Source: Caballeronia ptereochthonis
GTDB lineage: Bacteria; Pseudomonadota; Gammaproteobacteria; Burkholderiales; Burkholderiaceae
Direction of reading: 5' to 3'
DNA: 64,000 bases
NCBI RefSeq assembly: GCF_001545075.1
Contig: NZ_FCOB02000005.1
Location: 62,001-126,000, forward strand
Within the stretch, counting starts at the first letter, position 1; each line of letters starts with the position of its first letter. The notes beneath the pieces are model-generated. The model had not been told where the DNA came from, searched no databases, and was given only the letters and a program-made list of their open reading frames with translations. The position numbers were made by a program, and so were the translations under genes. Below, one piece after another: positions 7,177 through 15,069 of this stretch.

Positions 7177-8139
7177 ATGAAAGCCGACTCGCATGACCTG
7201 AACGATCTGATGTATTTCTCGCACGTCGTCGAGCACGGCGGGTTCTCGGCCGCCGAGCGCGTGCTCGGCATCTCGAAGTCGCGGCTGTCGCGACGGGTGT
7301 CGGAGCTCGAAGCATCGCTCGGCGTGCGTCTGTTGCAGCGTTCCACGCGCAAGCTCGCGCTGACCGAGGCCGGGCAGCTTTTCTACCAGCATTGCCAGGC
7401 GATGCTCGCCGAAGCCCAGGCGGCGGTCAACGTCGTGCAGAGCCTGCGCGATTCGCCGCGCGGCACCGTGCGCGTGAGCGTGCCGGTCACGGTCGCGCAG
7501 ACATTTCTGTCCGCCGTGATGCCGGATTTCATGCATCGCTACCCGGAAGTGCGCATCGTGCTGCGCGTGACGAACCGGGTCGTCGACCTGTTCGAGGATG
7601 CAATCGACGTCGCATTGCGCGTGCGCTCGGAGCCGCCCGCGAGCTCGAACGTCGTGGCGAGGCCGCTCTGGCGCACGGAGCAGATGCTCGTCGCGGCGCC
7701 GTCGCTGCTCAAGTCGAACGCGCCGCCGATGACGCCCGCCGATCTCGCCCAGTACGACACCATCGACATGCCTTCGGCCGACGGCCGCCACGTCTATCGT
7801 CTGATCGCGCCGGACGGCACCCGCCACGAGTTCGAGCACGAGCCGCGGCTCGTTACCGCGGACCTGTCGATGATCCGCGAGGCCGTGATGCGCGGCGTCG
7901 GCATCGCGGCGCTGCCCGAGATGATGTACGGCGCGCCCCTGCGCACCGGCCAGCTTTCGCCCGTCATGCCGGGCTGGACGTTTCCGTCGCCGCAGCTCTA
8001 TGCCGTGTTCCTGTCGCGTCAGGGCATGGTTCCTGCGGTGCGGGCATTCGTGGATTTCCTCGTCGAGTCGATCGGCGGGGGGCAGCGCTTCCCCGGAGAA
8101 TGTCCTGTTCACGAAAATCCCGAACGCGAAACGGTTTGA
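7177..8139 (+). CDS. LysR family transcriptional regulator
   Basis: A 320-residue LysR regulator. The N-terminal winged helix-turn-helix is clear (LNDLMYFSHVVEHGGFSAAE then SKSRLSRRVSELEASLGVRL), followed by the linker helix and a periplasmic-binding-protein-like effector domain (PRGTVRVSVPVTVAQTFLSA). It is divergent from the pirin gene, so that gene is the probable target. The effector cannot be read from sequence. Confidence 0.93.
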   Translation: MKADSHDLNDLMYFSHVVEHGGFSAAERVLGISKSRLSRRVSELEASLGVRLLQRSTRKLALTEAGQLFYQHCQAMLAEAQAAVNVVQSLRDSPRGTVRVSVPVTVAQTFLSAVMPDFMHRYPEVRIVLRVTNRVVDLFEDAIDVALRVRSEPPASSNVVARPLWRTEQMLVAAPSLLKSNAPPMTPADLAQYDTIDMPSADGRHVYRLIAPDGTRHEFEHEPRLVTADLSMIREAVMRGVGIAALPEMMYGAPLRTGQLSPVMPGWTFPSPQLYAVFLSRQGMVPAVRAFVDFLVESIGGGQRFPGECPVHENPERETV

Positions 8140-8268
8140 ACGCACCGGCGGCGCTCATTGGGTTATCGCATTGAAGCGCCCGCTTGCGATGGTCAGATTC
8201 AATCGGGCGAGCCTTGTACCTCAAAAATCGCGGCGGTATATTGAAGTCTCTTTCGCTAAGGAGCTCCT

Positions 8269-8388
8269 ATGCGAAAACTGACGGCTGCTCTGATAGTTAG
8301 CCTGATAGGGTTGATTGCACTGTCCGTGTCGACCACGGCTGCTGCATGTGACGGGACTTCTGGTTCTGGCTATACGAACCCAAAGTAA
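8269..8388 (+). CDS. Small secreted peptide, 39 residues
   Basis: A short frame encoding 39 residues, starting MRKLTAALIVSLIGLIALSV and ending CDGTSGSGYTNPK. It has a perfect AAGGAG ribosome site six bases before the ATG, a positively charged N-terminus, one hydrophobic segment, and a signal-peptidase-like TTAAA boundary just before its only cysteine. A strong terminator follows 33 bases after the stop. It resembles a small exported or lipid-modified peptide, although the residue at -3 from cysteine is Ala rather than Leu. No family is recognised. The ribosome site, signal peptide and terminator together make it likely to be real. Confidence 0.6.
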   Translation: MRKLTAALIVSLIGLIALSVSTTAAACDGTSGSGYTNPK

Positions 8389-8420
8389 CCGCCTCGCCCG
8401 AATGCGCCGAGTGCGCACGA

Positions 8421-8454
8421 AAAAAGGCCTTCATCTGACGATGAAGGCCTTTTA
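8421..8454. terminator. Bidirectional intrinsic terminator
   Basis: A 13-bp perfect stem with a CTGACG-type loop (aaggccttcat and its complement), flanked by an A run on the left and a T run on the right. It serves both the small secreted peptide gene on the plus strand and exbD on the minus strand. Confidence 0.9.
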
Positions 8455-8486
8455 CTTTGGTGCGCCCGATCAGGCGCGGCGATGCG

Positions 8487-8909
8487 CTACTTGCCGTTCT
8501 TCGGCTCGGTGACGAAACCGATCTTCGTCAATCCGCCCGACTGCGCCGCCGACATCAGATCGGCGACTTTCTCGTACGCCACCTTGCGGTCCGCGCGCAG
8601 CTGAATCTCCGGCTGCGGATTCTGCTGCGCGGCCTGCGCGATACGCGCGGCGAGCGTCGCGGCGTCGACCGGCTGGTCGTCCCAGAGCGTTGTGCCGTCG
8701 GCCTGAATCGCGATGTTCACGTGCGCCGGCTTTTCGTCCTGCGGCTGACTGCTCGCGTGCGGCAGATCGATCTTGACCGCGTGATGCATCGCGGGAATCG
8801 TGACGAGGAAAATGATCAGCAGAACGAGCATGACGTCGACGAGCGGCGTCATGTTGATCTCGCTCATCATGCCGTCGTCTTCATCGCCTGCGAAAGGGCT
8901 CATGGCCAT
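8487..8909 (-). CDS. exbD: ExbD biopolymer transport protein
   Basis: The 140-residue product is an ExbD/TolR protein: a short cytoplasmic N-terminus with SEINMTPLVDVMLVLLIIFL, holding the conserved proton-path Asp (D in PLVDV), a single transmembrane helix, and a periplasmic domain ending LTKIGFVTEP. With ExbB it converts the proton gradient to energise TonB-dependent uptake at the outer membrane. It is the last gene of a tonB-exbB-exbD run, 18 bases after exbB. Confidence 0.95.
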   Translation of the reverse strand: MAMSPFAGDEDDGMMSEINMTPLVDVMLVLLIIFLVTIPAMHHAVKIDLPHASSQPQDEKPAHVNIAIQADGTTLWDDQPVDAATLAARIAQAAQQNPQPEIQLRADRKVAYEKVADLMSAAQSGGLTKIGFVTEPKNGK

Positions 8910-8927
8910 GATGCGAGCCTCCTTCGC

Positions 8928-9674
8928 TTAGCTGGCGCGCGTCGCGAGACGCAGGCTGTCGGACGAAGCGTTCGTCGCGCGCTTGGTCGACGAGAGCTTC
9001 GTGCCAGTGACGAAGAACGCGTGCAGGCCGTGCGCGAAGCGGTTGAGCTTTGTGACGATGCCCTTGTTCGCGCGGGTGAGGGCGTTGTAGCCGAGCACCG
9101 CCGGAATCGCGACGAACAGGCCGAACGCCGTCATGATGAGCGATTCGCCGACCGGGCCCGCGACTTGGTCGATGGACGTCTGGCCCGTCGCGCCGATGGT
9201 CAGCAGCGCGTGGTAGATCCCCCACACCGTGCCGAACAGGCCGACGAACGGCGACGTGCTGCCGATCGACGCGAGGATCGCGAGGCCCGACTGCATGCGG
9301 CCGACGCCTTCGTCCATCACGTCCTTGAGGCAGCGCGTGATCCAGTCCGATACGTCCATGCGGTCGTGCAGATGCGGCTGCGTCTGATGATGATGGTCCG
9401 CGGCTTCCTGGCCCGCGAGCGCCAGCGCGAGGAACGGGTTGTCAGCCGGGCTCGACGACTGGCTGCCGAGCTTCTTGATGCCGTCGCTGAAATCGTCGGA
9501 GTGCCAAAAAGCCTGCTCGGCGTTCTTGGTGAGCCGCTTGAGGCGCACGACGTTCCACGCCTTGACGACGATCACCGTCCACGAAAGCACCGACATGATG
9601 ACGAGCGCGAGCGCAATACCCCGCGTCACGAAGTCGCCTTGCGCCCAGACGTGCGCAATCCCGTAGTTTTGCAT
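8928..9674 (-). CDS. exbB: ExbB biopolymer transport protein (MotA/TolQ family)
   Basis: A 248-residue three-helix membrane protein. The first helix is near residues 18-38, and the conserved pair of helices contains IGSTSPFVGLFGTVWGIYHA and GESLIMTAFGLFVAIPAVLGYN, both diagnostic for ExbB/TolQ. The ATG at 9672-9674 has an AAGGAAAG ribosome site; a longer in-frame N-terminus has neither conservation nor a signal. It forms the proton channel complex with ExbD and drives TonB. A His-rich loop (DHHHQTQPHLHD) between helices 1 and 2 is noticeable and could bind metal; that is speculation. Confidence 0.95.
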   Translation of the reverse strand: MQNYGIAHVWAQGDFVTRGIALALVIMSVLSWTVIVVKAWNVVRLKRLTKNAEQAFWHSDDFSDGIKKLGSQSSSPADNPFLALALAGQEAADHHHQTQPHLHDRMDVSDWITRCLKDVMDEGVGRMQSGLAILASIGSTSPFVGLFGTVWGIYHALLTIGATGQTSIDQVAGPVGESLIMTAFGLFVAIPAVLGYNALTRANKGIVTKLNRFAHGLHAFFVTGTKLSSTKRATNASSDSLRLATRAS

Positions 9675-9703
9675 TTCTCTTTCCTTGTATCTGAATGAAC
9701 CGG

Positions 9704-10438
9704 TCAGTCGTTGAGACTGAAAACAAATGGCACCGTGGCGGTTGCGCGAATCGCTTCGCCATTTTCCTTGTACGGGCTGCACGCGCTGCCGCGCACCGCA
9801 TCGAGCGCGGCATCATCGAGTCGCGACGAGCCGCTGCTCTTCTGCAGCGTGACGTTTTCGATCTTGCCGGACAGGCCGACCGTCAGCCGCACGACGGCCG
9901 TGCCCGTTTCGCCGCGACGTTTTGCCATCGCCGGATAGTCTGGCTGCGCGATGTTACAGCCGAGATGGGCGACGTTCTTCGGCGCGGCGAGATCCATGCT
10001 CGGCTTGCCGATCGCCGGCGCGGCCGGCGGCGGGGCGGGTTGAGGCGGAGCGGGCGGCGTGGGTTCGGGGGCGGGCGCGGCGATTTGCGAGGGCGCCTCG
10101 GTCACCGGCATCGGCGTGGGCTTGGGCTTGGGCTCGACCTTGGGTTTGACCTTCGGTTTGGGCAGCGGCTTCGGCACCGGTTTCGGGATCGGTTTAGGCG
10201 GCGGCGTTTCCACCGCGACGGATCGCGGCGCGGGCTGCGGCGTCTCGCTGATCAGTTGCGCCGTAATCGACTTGGCTTCGATCGGACGCGGCAGCGGCTC
10301 GTTGCGCATCGTCATCGCGACGCCGAGAAGCACGGCGTGAATCACGACGACAGCCGCGCAAGCCGCGATCACGCGCGGACTGGTATTCGACGCCGGCGCC
10401 GTCCGGACAACGGCGGGAGAGGTGGGCGCGGACTGCAT
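9704..10438 (-). CDS. tonB: TonB energy transducer
   Basis: A 244-residue TonB: a single N-terminal transmembrane helix (residues about 23-42), a long Pro/Lys/Glu-rich spacer with PKPVPKPLPKPKVKPKVEPK-type repeats spanning the periplasm, and a C-terminal TonB domain (YPAMAKRRGETGTAVVRLTV then SGSSRLDDAALDAVR). It passes energy from ExbBD to outer membrane siderophore and heme receptors. It is preceded by two tiny ORFs and bfd and followed by exbB and exbD, all on the minus strand, an iron-uptake arrangement. Confidence 0.95.
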   Translation of the reverse strand: MQSAPTSPAVVRTAPASNTSPRVIAACAAVVVIHAVLLGVAMTMRNEPLPRPIEAKSITAQLISETPQPAPRSVAVETPPPKPIPKPVPKPLPKPKVKPKVEPKPKPTPMPVTEAPSQIAAPAPEPTPPAPPQPAPPPAAPAIGKPSMDLAAPKNVAHLGCNIAQPDYPAMAKRRGETGTAVVRLTVGLSGKIENVTLQKSSGSSRLDDAALDAVRGSACSPYKENGEAIRATATVPFVFSLND

Positions 10439-10440
10439 TG

Positions 10441-10545
10441 TTATTGGCTGCTTGCGGTACTGCGCGTGTTTTTGCTGATAACGCTGCGTTCCAGCTCGAA
10501 TTCCAACGAACGCACAAGCTCGGCGCGGAAGAAACCAGACGTCAT
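10441..10545 (-). CDS. Possible 34-residue ORF overlapping the tiny membrane ORF
   Basis: A 34-codon frame starting at an ATG that overlaps the stop codon of the preceding 20-residue ORF (ATGA arrangement) and ending two bases before the tonB start codon. The product (begins MTSGFFRAELVRSLEF) is charged and not clearly hydrophobic. There is no family match I recognise. The coupling at both ends is what suggests that it is translated. Confidence 0.35.
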   Translation of the reverse strand: MTSGFFRAELVRSLEFELERSVISKNTRSTASSQ

Positions 10546-10604
10546 TTTCGGAAAATAAGCAGGGAGATAAACAGGGTGGCCACGAAACCGATCAGCAATT
10601 CCAT
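10542..10604 (-). CDS. Tiny single-helix membrane peptide upstream of tonB
   Basis: A 20-residue frame, MELLIGFVATLFISLLIFRK, almost entirely one hydrophobic helix with a positive C-terminal end. A GGAGGG ribosome site lies 6-10 bases before the ATG. Its stop overlaps the start of a 34-residue frame that runs to tonB. Single-helix small proteins of this kind often stabilise or modulate membrane complexes, so an accessory to TonB-ExbBD is conceivable, but nothing in the sequence proves a function. Confidence 0.45.
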   Translation of the reverse strand: MELLIGFVATLFISLLIFRK

Positions 10605-10694
10605 CTTTCCCTCCGGGGATCAAGGGTTGCGCGGCTGGCTAAAGTGACCGGGTATTCGAAGGCGACCTGGCTTGCGGGAGGCGATCAAAAGACC

Positions 10695-10725
10695 GACGGC
10701 GCCGGTGGCGCCGTCGACCGGGCGC
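10695..10725 (-). terminator. Hairpin after bfd
   Basis: A perfect 9-bp stem gacggcgcc/ggcgccgtc with a three-base loop, followed on the minus strand by ggtcttttgatc. It could terminate or attenuate transcription between bfd and the tonB group; the T tract is short. Confidence 0.5.
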
Positions 10726-10747
10726 GCCATGGGCCGCGCGAGATGCT

Positions 10748-10984
10748 TCAGGCAGCCTGGCGCTCGTAGAACGTGAGCGGCGCAACGTGCTCGCGCTGCT
10801 CGACTCCGCAGCGCGACGCGCAGACGCCGCTTTGTGCCATCACGTCGCGAACGGTTGCTTCACACTTGCCGCAGCACAGCGCCACGCCAAGCTCGAATTG
10901 CAGTTCCTCGAAGGAATCCATTCCCTCGGCGATGGAGGCTCGGATCTTACGGTCGGACACTGATTTGCAGACACAGACAATCAT
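10748..10984 (-). CDS. bfd: Bacterioferritin-associated ferredoxin
   Basis: The 78-residue protein shows the Bfd [2Fe-2S] ligand pattern: C4-x-C6 and C38-x2-C41 (MIVCVCKSVSD and CCGKCEATV). Bfd delivers electrons to bacterioferritin heme to release stored iron under iron limitation, which fits a Fur-box-like site matching 14 of 19 positions just upstream. The partner bfr lies about 1.1 kb away beyond murI on the same strand. The C-terminal tail holds two further cysteines (SGVCASRC) that are not part of the standard cluster. Confidence 0.95.
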   Translation of the reverse strand: MIVCVCKSVSDRKIRASIAEGMDSFEELQFELGVALCCGKCEATVRDVMAQSGVCASRCGVEQREHVAPLTFYERQAA

Positions 10985-11004
10985 GGTCGTTCGCGATAGC
11001 TAGC

Positions 11005-11023
11005 GTTAATGCGAATTATTATC
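11005..11023 (-). promoter_or_regulatory. Candidate Fur box upstream of bfd
   Basis: On the minus strand the 19-mer gataataattcgcattaac matches 14 of 19 positions of the Fur consensus (hand count). It ends about 20 bases before the bfd start, inside an AT-rich promoter-like stretch, consistent with iron repression of bfd and perhaps tonB-exbBD. Confidence 0.7.
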
Positions 11024-11159
11024 ATTCAGTATGGGCGCCTTTGCAAGCGCGGCTCCGTGTTTTTTGTAACAGAGCGGGCAAGTTAGCGAGTTTATTGCTA
11101 GGCGCCTTGTCTGGCGGGGGAAAGCGCGCGGCGCCCAAGGCTTGCGCGCGAGAAAACCC

Positions 11160-12053
11160 TCAGACGATGTCGGGTTCGGCGAGGCGCGTGCGGCGCGAAG
11201 GAATGCACACGTGCTCGACTCGGGCGTCGAGCTGAAGGAGGGAGGCTGCGAGTTGGCGCTGCGATTCGCCGTCGGCGGTGGAGCAGAAGCGCGGCAATGC
11301 GTCCGGCGGCGCGGTGCCGCTTCGGAGCGCGTGAACGTCGAGCAGACGTTCGAGCTGCCGCGCGATGGCGACGCTGGTATCGACGATCTGCAAGCGCTCG
11401 CCGGCGATGTCGCGGATCGCGCGATCGAGGAAAGGGTAATGCGTGCAGCCGAGCACGAGCGTGTCGGCGCCGGCGTCGAGCATCGGCGCGAGATAGCTTT
11501 CCAGCAGCGCCATCAGCGCCGGCGATGACGTATCGCAGCGTTCGACCGCCTGGACCAGGCCGTGCCCCGCCTGGCAAATGAAGCGGCAGTCGCCCGCGTA
11601 GCGGTCGAGCAGCGCCTGGAAACGAGCGCTGCGCAGCGTGACCGCGGTGGCCAGCACGCCCACGACGCGCGTTCTGGAGAGGGCCGCGGCCGGCTTCACG
11701 CCCGGCTCGACGCCGACCAGAGGGATCGGCAGGCGCTCGCGCACGAGCGCGATCGACTGCGCGGTAGCCGTGTTGCACGCGACGACCAGGGCCTTCGCGC
11801 CCTGAGCAACGAGCCACTCGCCGATCGCCATCGTGCGGTCGACGATGAAATCGTCGTCGCGCTCGCCGTAGGGCGCGTGGAGCGAATCGGCGACATAGAT
11901 CAGGCGCTCGTGCGGCAGCGTCGCGCGCACGGCGCGCAGGACGGACAGACCGCCCAGACCGGAATCGAAAATGCCGACCGGCGCGCGCGCGTCGTGGATG
12001 ACGAGCGGGGCGCGCAGGGTCGGATTCGTCGGAGGAACGGCGCCGGCGGACAT
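11160..12053 (-). CDS. murI: Glutamate racemase
   Basis: The 297-residue MurI interconverts L- and D-glutamate in the cytoplasm, supplying D-glutamate for peptidoglycan. Both catalytic cysteines are present: C93 in VVACNTATAQS and C203 in LGCTHYPFL. The substrate loop FDSGLGGLSVLRAV near residue 29 is intact. Length is close to the family norm with a slightly longer N-terminus. It starts 13 bases after bfr on the same strand, so the two are probably transcribed together. Confidence 0.95.
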   Translation of the reverse strand: MSAGAVPPTNPTLRAPLVIHDARAPVGIFDSGLGGLSVLRAVRATLPHERLIYVADSLHAPYGERDDDFIVDRTMAIGEWLVAQGAKALVVACNTATAQSIALVRERLPIPLVGVEPGVKPAAALSRTRVVGVLATAVTLRSARFQALLDRYAGDCRFICQAGHGLVQAVERCDTSSPALMALLESYLAPMLDAGADTLVLGCTHYPFLDRAIRDIAGERLQIVDTSVAIARQLERLLDVHALRSGTAPPDALPRFCSTADGESQRQLAASLLQLDARVEHVCIPSRRTRLAEPDIV

Positions 12054-12066
12054 TGATGCGCGAGGC

Positions 12067-12543
12067 TTATTCGTGATCGCCCATCATGGACTGCTGGTAG
12101 TTCTGGATGCCGACCTTGTCGATCAGATCCAGTTGCGTCTCCAGCCAGTCGATGTGCTCTTCGGTGTCGTGCAGGATCTTTTCGAAGATCTCGCGCGAGA
12201 CGAAATCGCGCACGGACTCGCAATAGGCAATGGCTTCCTTGCAGGTCGACTGGGAAATCTGCTCGAGCTTCAGGTCGCACTCGAGGATCTCCTTGGTTTC
12301 CTCGCCGATCAGAAGCTTGTGCAGGTCCTGCAGGTTCGGCAGGCCGTCGAGCATGAACACGCGTTGGATGAGCCAGTCGGCGTGCTTCATCTCGCCGATC
12401 GATTCGTCGTACTCGTGCTTGTTGAGCTTTTCCAGGCCCCAGTGCTGATACATCCGGGCGTGCAGGAAGTATTGATTGATCGCCGTCAGCTCGTTTTTCA
12501 GCTGCGCGTTCAGATATTCGATGACTTTCGCGTCGCCTTGCAT
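12067..12543 (-). CDS. bfr: Bacterioferritin
   Basis: A 158-residue bacterioferritin, the heme-containing 24-mer iron store. The heme-ligand Met is at 52 ([11 protein letters not shown]), and ferroxidase residues E18, E51, H54, E94 and H130 align with E. coli Bfr. The position equal to E127 is Thr in [11 protein letters not shown], although Glu follows at 128 and 129. The start at 12541-12543 has a GGAAC ribosome-site-like sequence. A near-consensus Fur box lies about 100 bases upstream. murI follows after 13 bases. Confidence 0.96.
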   Translation of the reverse strand: MQGDAKVIEYLNAQLKNELTAINQYFLHARMYQHWGLEKLNKHEYDESIGEMKHADWLIQRVFMLDGLPNLQDLHKLLIGEETKEILECDLKLEQISQSTCKEAIAYCESVRDFVSREIFEKILHDTEEHIDWLETQLDLIDKVGIQNYQQSMMGDHE

Positions 12544-12641
12544 GGTTGTTCCTTTTTTGTGACGTGGGGCACTAAGCAACGATAAACCTTGAGCGGGACA
12601 ATGCCAAGGTTGAGTAGAAATTTTTTGTTTCAGACAAAACT

Positions 12642-12660
12642 GAGAATGAAAATCCTTATC
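12642..12660. promoter_or_regulatory. Near-consensus Fur box upstream of bfr
   Basis: The 19-mer gagaatgaaaatccttatc matches 16 of 19 positions of the Fur consensus by hand count, the best of the four boxes in this window. It lies 99-117 bases before the bfr start and just beyond the fumarase terminator, so bfr is the only gene it can plausibly control. Confidence 0.75.
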
Positions 12661-12681
12661 GGGGCAGTCTGTCCAAAGAAA

Positions 12682-12707
12682 AGAGCCGGGCGCTGTTGCC
12701 CGGCTCT
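12682..12707 (-). terminator. Intrinsic terminator after the class I fumarase gene
   Basis: A 10-bp perfect stem (agagccgggc and its complement) with a 6-base loop, followed on the minus strand by TTTTCTTT. It lies about 40 bases after the fumarase stop codon. Confidence 0.88.
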
Positions 12708-12745
12708 GTCGGTCACGGGCGGCATGAACCGCCATTAAACCGGGC

Positions 12746-14269
12746 TCAGGCCGTCGCGACCGGAATCTTCCCGATCTTCGCCTGCCATTCGGCGGGACCG
12801 GTCTTGTGCACCGACGTGCCATTCGAATCGACAGCGACGGTCACCGGCATGTCCTGCACGTCGAACTCGTAGATGGCTTCCATGCCGAGGTCTTCGAACG
12901 CGAGCACCCTGGCTTCGCGGATCGCCTTCGACACGAGATATGCCGCGCCGCCGACCGCCATCAGATACGCGGCGTTGTGCTTCTTGATCGCCTCGATCGC
13001 GACCGGGCCGCGCTCCGCCTTGCCGATCATCGAGATCAGGCCGGTCTGCGCGAGCATCATCTCGGTGAACTTGTCCATGCGCGTGGCCGTGGTCGGGCCC
13101 GCCGGGCCGACGGCTTCGTTGCGCACCGGATCGACCGGGCCGACGTAGTAGATCACGCGGTTCGTGAAATCGACCGGCAGCTTCTCGCCCTTGGCGAGCA
13201 TGTCGGCGATGCGCTTGTGCGCGGCGTCGCGGCCCGTGAGCATCTTGCCCGACAGCAGCAGCGTCTGGCCCGGCTTCCACGATGCGACTTCTTCCGGCGT
13301 CAGCGTGTTCAGGTCGACGCGCTTGCTGGTTTCCGTGTTCGGCGCCCACGTGACCTTCGGCCAGGCGTCGAGCGGCGGGGCGTCGAGCTTCGCGGCGCCC
13401 GAGCCGTCGAGTGTGAAGTGCGCGTGGCGTGTCGCCGCGCAGTTCGGGATGATCGCGATCGGCTTCGATGCCGCGTGTGTGGGAGCGGCCATGATCTTCA
13501 CGTCGAGCACGGTGGCGAGGCCGCCGAGGCCCTGCGCGCCGATGCCGAGCGCGTTCACCTTCTCGTGCAGCTCGACGCGCAGCTCCTCGATCCAGTCCTG
13601 CGGGCCGCGCGCGATGATGTCCTGAATGTCGATCGGGTCCATCAGCGATTCCTTCGCCATGACCATCGCCTTTTCGGCCGTGCCGCCGATGCCAATGCCG
13701 AGCATGCCGGGCGGGCACCAGCCCGCGCCCATCGTCGGGACGGTCTTGAGCACCCAGTCGACGATCGAATCCGACGGGTTCAGCATCGCGAACTTCGACT
13801 TGTTCTCCGAGCCGCCGCCCTTGGCCGCGACTTGAACATCGACCTTGTCGCCCGGCACGATCTCGTAGTGGATCACGGCCGGCGTGTTGTCCTTCGTGTT
13901 CTTGCGGCCGCCTTCGGGCGGGCTCACGATCGATGCGCGCAGCACGTTGTCCGGGTTCAGGTAACCGCGGCGCACGCCTTCGTTGATCATGTCGGTGACG
14001 CTCATCGTCGCACCGTCCCAGCGCACATCCATGCCGACCTTCACGAACACCGTCACGATGCCGGTGTCCTGGCAGATCGGGCGCTTGCCTTCGGCGCACA
14101 TGCGGCTGTTGGTCAGGATCTGGGCGATCGCATCCTTCGCTGCCGGGCTCTCCTCGAGCTCGTAGGCGCGGCCGAGCGCCTGAATGTAGTCGAGCGGATG
14201 GTAGTAGCTGATGTACTGCAGGGAATCCGCGATGCTCTGGATCAGGTCTTCCTGTTTGATGACGGTCAT
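12746..14269 (-). CDS. fumA: Class I (iron-sulphur) fumarate hydratase
   Basis: A 507-residue two-domain class I fumarase, converting fumarate and malate in the TCA cycle with an oxygen-sensitive [4Fe-4S] cluster. Conserved cysteine contexts are present: [14 protein letters not shown] in the N-terminal part, [17 protein letters not shown] and [13 protein letters not shown] further on. The C-terminal beta domain begins near [20 protein letters not shown]. Length agrees with single-chain FumA/FumB. It forms its own unit ended by a terminator. As an iron-dependent enzyme close to several iron genes it may be subject to iron-sparing control, which is inference. The letter A versus B cannot be decided from sequence. 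Confidence 0.94.
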   Translation of the reverse strand: MTVIKQEDLIQSIADSLQYISYYHPLDYIQALGRAYELEESPAAKDAIAQILTNSRMCAEGKRPICQDTGIVTVFVKVGMDVRWDGATMSVTDMINEGVRRGYLNPDNVLRASIVSPPEGGRKNTKDNTPAVIHYEIVPGDKVDVQVAAKGGGSENKSKFAMLNPSDSIVDWVLKTVPTMGAGWCPPGMLGIGIGGTAEKAMVMAKESLMDPIDIQDIIARGPQDWIEELRVELHEKVNALGIGAQGLGGLATVLDVKIMAAPTHAASKPIAIIPNCAATRHAHFTLDGSGAAKLDAPPLDAWPKVTWAPNTETSKRVDLNTLTPEEVASWKPGQTLLLSGKMLTGRDAAHKRIADMLAKGEKLPVDFTNRVIYYVGPVDPVRNEAVGPAGPTTATRMDKFTEMMLAQTGLISMIGKAERGPVAIEAIKKHNAAYLMAVGGAAYLVSKAIREARVLAFEDLGMEAIYEFDVQDMPVTVAVDSNGTSVHKTGPAEWQAKIGKIPVATA

Positions 14270-14320
14270 GGCTTGGGCTCTGCTGGGGGACGGAATTCTT
14301 TGCGTGCGTTCTGAGACGCT

Positions 14321-14905
14321 TCAGTCGAGCGCGCTTCGAGGCGCGATGGTTTCGCTGTGGAAGTGCTTCGGATGCGTGTGCGTGGTCAGCCGGTCGACGT
14401 ACGCCATGATGAGCGCCGACACGAGGAACGCGATGTGGATGATCACTTGCCACATCACGGTATGGAACGTGTGCTGATCCGGGCTGATGAAGGTTTTCAG
14501 CAGATGGATCGACGAGATGCTGATGAGCGCCATCGAAAGCTTCACCTTCAGCACGCCCGCGTTGACGTGATCGAGCCATTCCGGCTCGTCGGGGTGGCCT
14601 TCCACGCCCAGACGCGACACGAAGGTCTCGTATCCGCCGACGATCACCATGATGAGCAGGTTCGAGATCATCACCACGTCGATGAGGCCGAGCACGACGA
14701 GCATGATGTTGGTTTCGTCGAGCGTCATCGCGTGCGTGACGAGGTGCCACACTTCCTTCAGGAACAGCACGACGTAGACTGCCTGGGCGATGATCAGGCC
14801 AAGATAGAGCGGCACCTGCAGCCAGCGGCTCATGAAGATGATCTTCGGCAGCGCCTTCATCGTGCCGGGTTGAACGGACGCGGGGGTGTGCTTGGGAGCG
14901 GACAT
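14321..14905 (-). CDS. UPF0114 (YqhA/TIGR00645) membrane protein
   Basis: The 194-residue protein has four predicted membrane helices and the UPF0114 signature [20 protein letters not shown] plus [11 protein letters not shown] and [20 protein letters not shown]. The family is widespread in proteobacteria with no settled function. It is upstream of the fumarase gene on the same strand with a 51-base gap, so co-transcription is possible. The His-rich end ([11 protein letters not shown]) is unusual but may be incidental. Confidence 0.88.
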   Translation of the reverse strand: MSAPKHTPASVQPGTMKALPKIIFMSRWLQVPLYLGLIIAQAVYVVLFLKEVWHLVTHAMTLDETNIMLVVLGLIDVVMISNLLIMVIVGGYETFVSRLGVEGHPDEPEWLDHVNAGVLKVKLSMALISISSIHLLKTFISPDQHTFHTVMWQVIIHIAFLVSALIMAYVDRLTTHTHPKHFHSETIAPRSALD

Positions 14906-15069
14906 GGGCGGCTTGTCAGTCGATGCGAAGTCGGACCGGTCGGAGGTTTGGACGGGATCGAACGTGTGAGGCGCGGAATTACGGGCTTGGCGCGCGCAGG
15001 AAGCCCGCTATTGTAACGCGTCGGTGCTGGTTGCTGCCCGAAGCAACTGAAATCCGGCGACGGGACGCC

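Noticed and set aside
10059..10340. A plus-strand Gly-rich frame (GLGLGSTLGLTFGLGSG)
   Set aside because: It is the antisense of the Pro/Lys-rich spacer of TonB.
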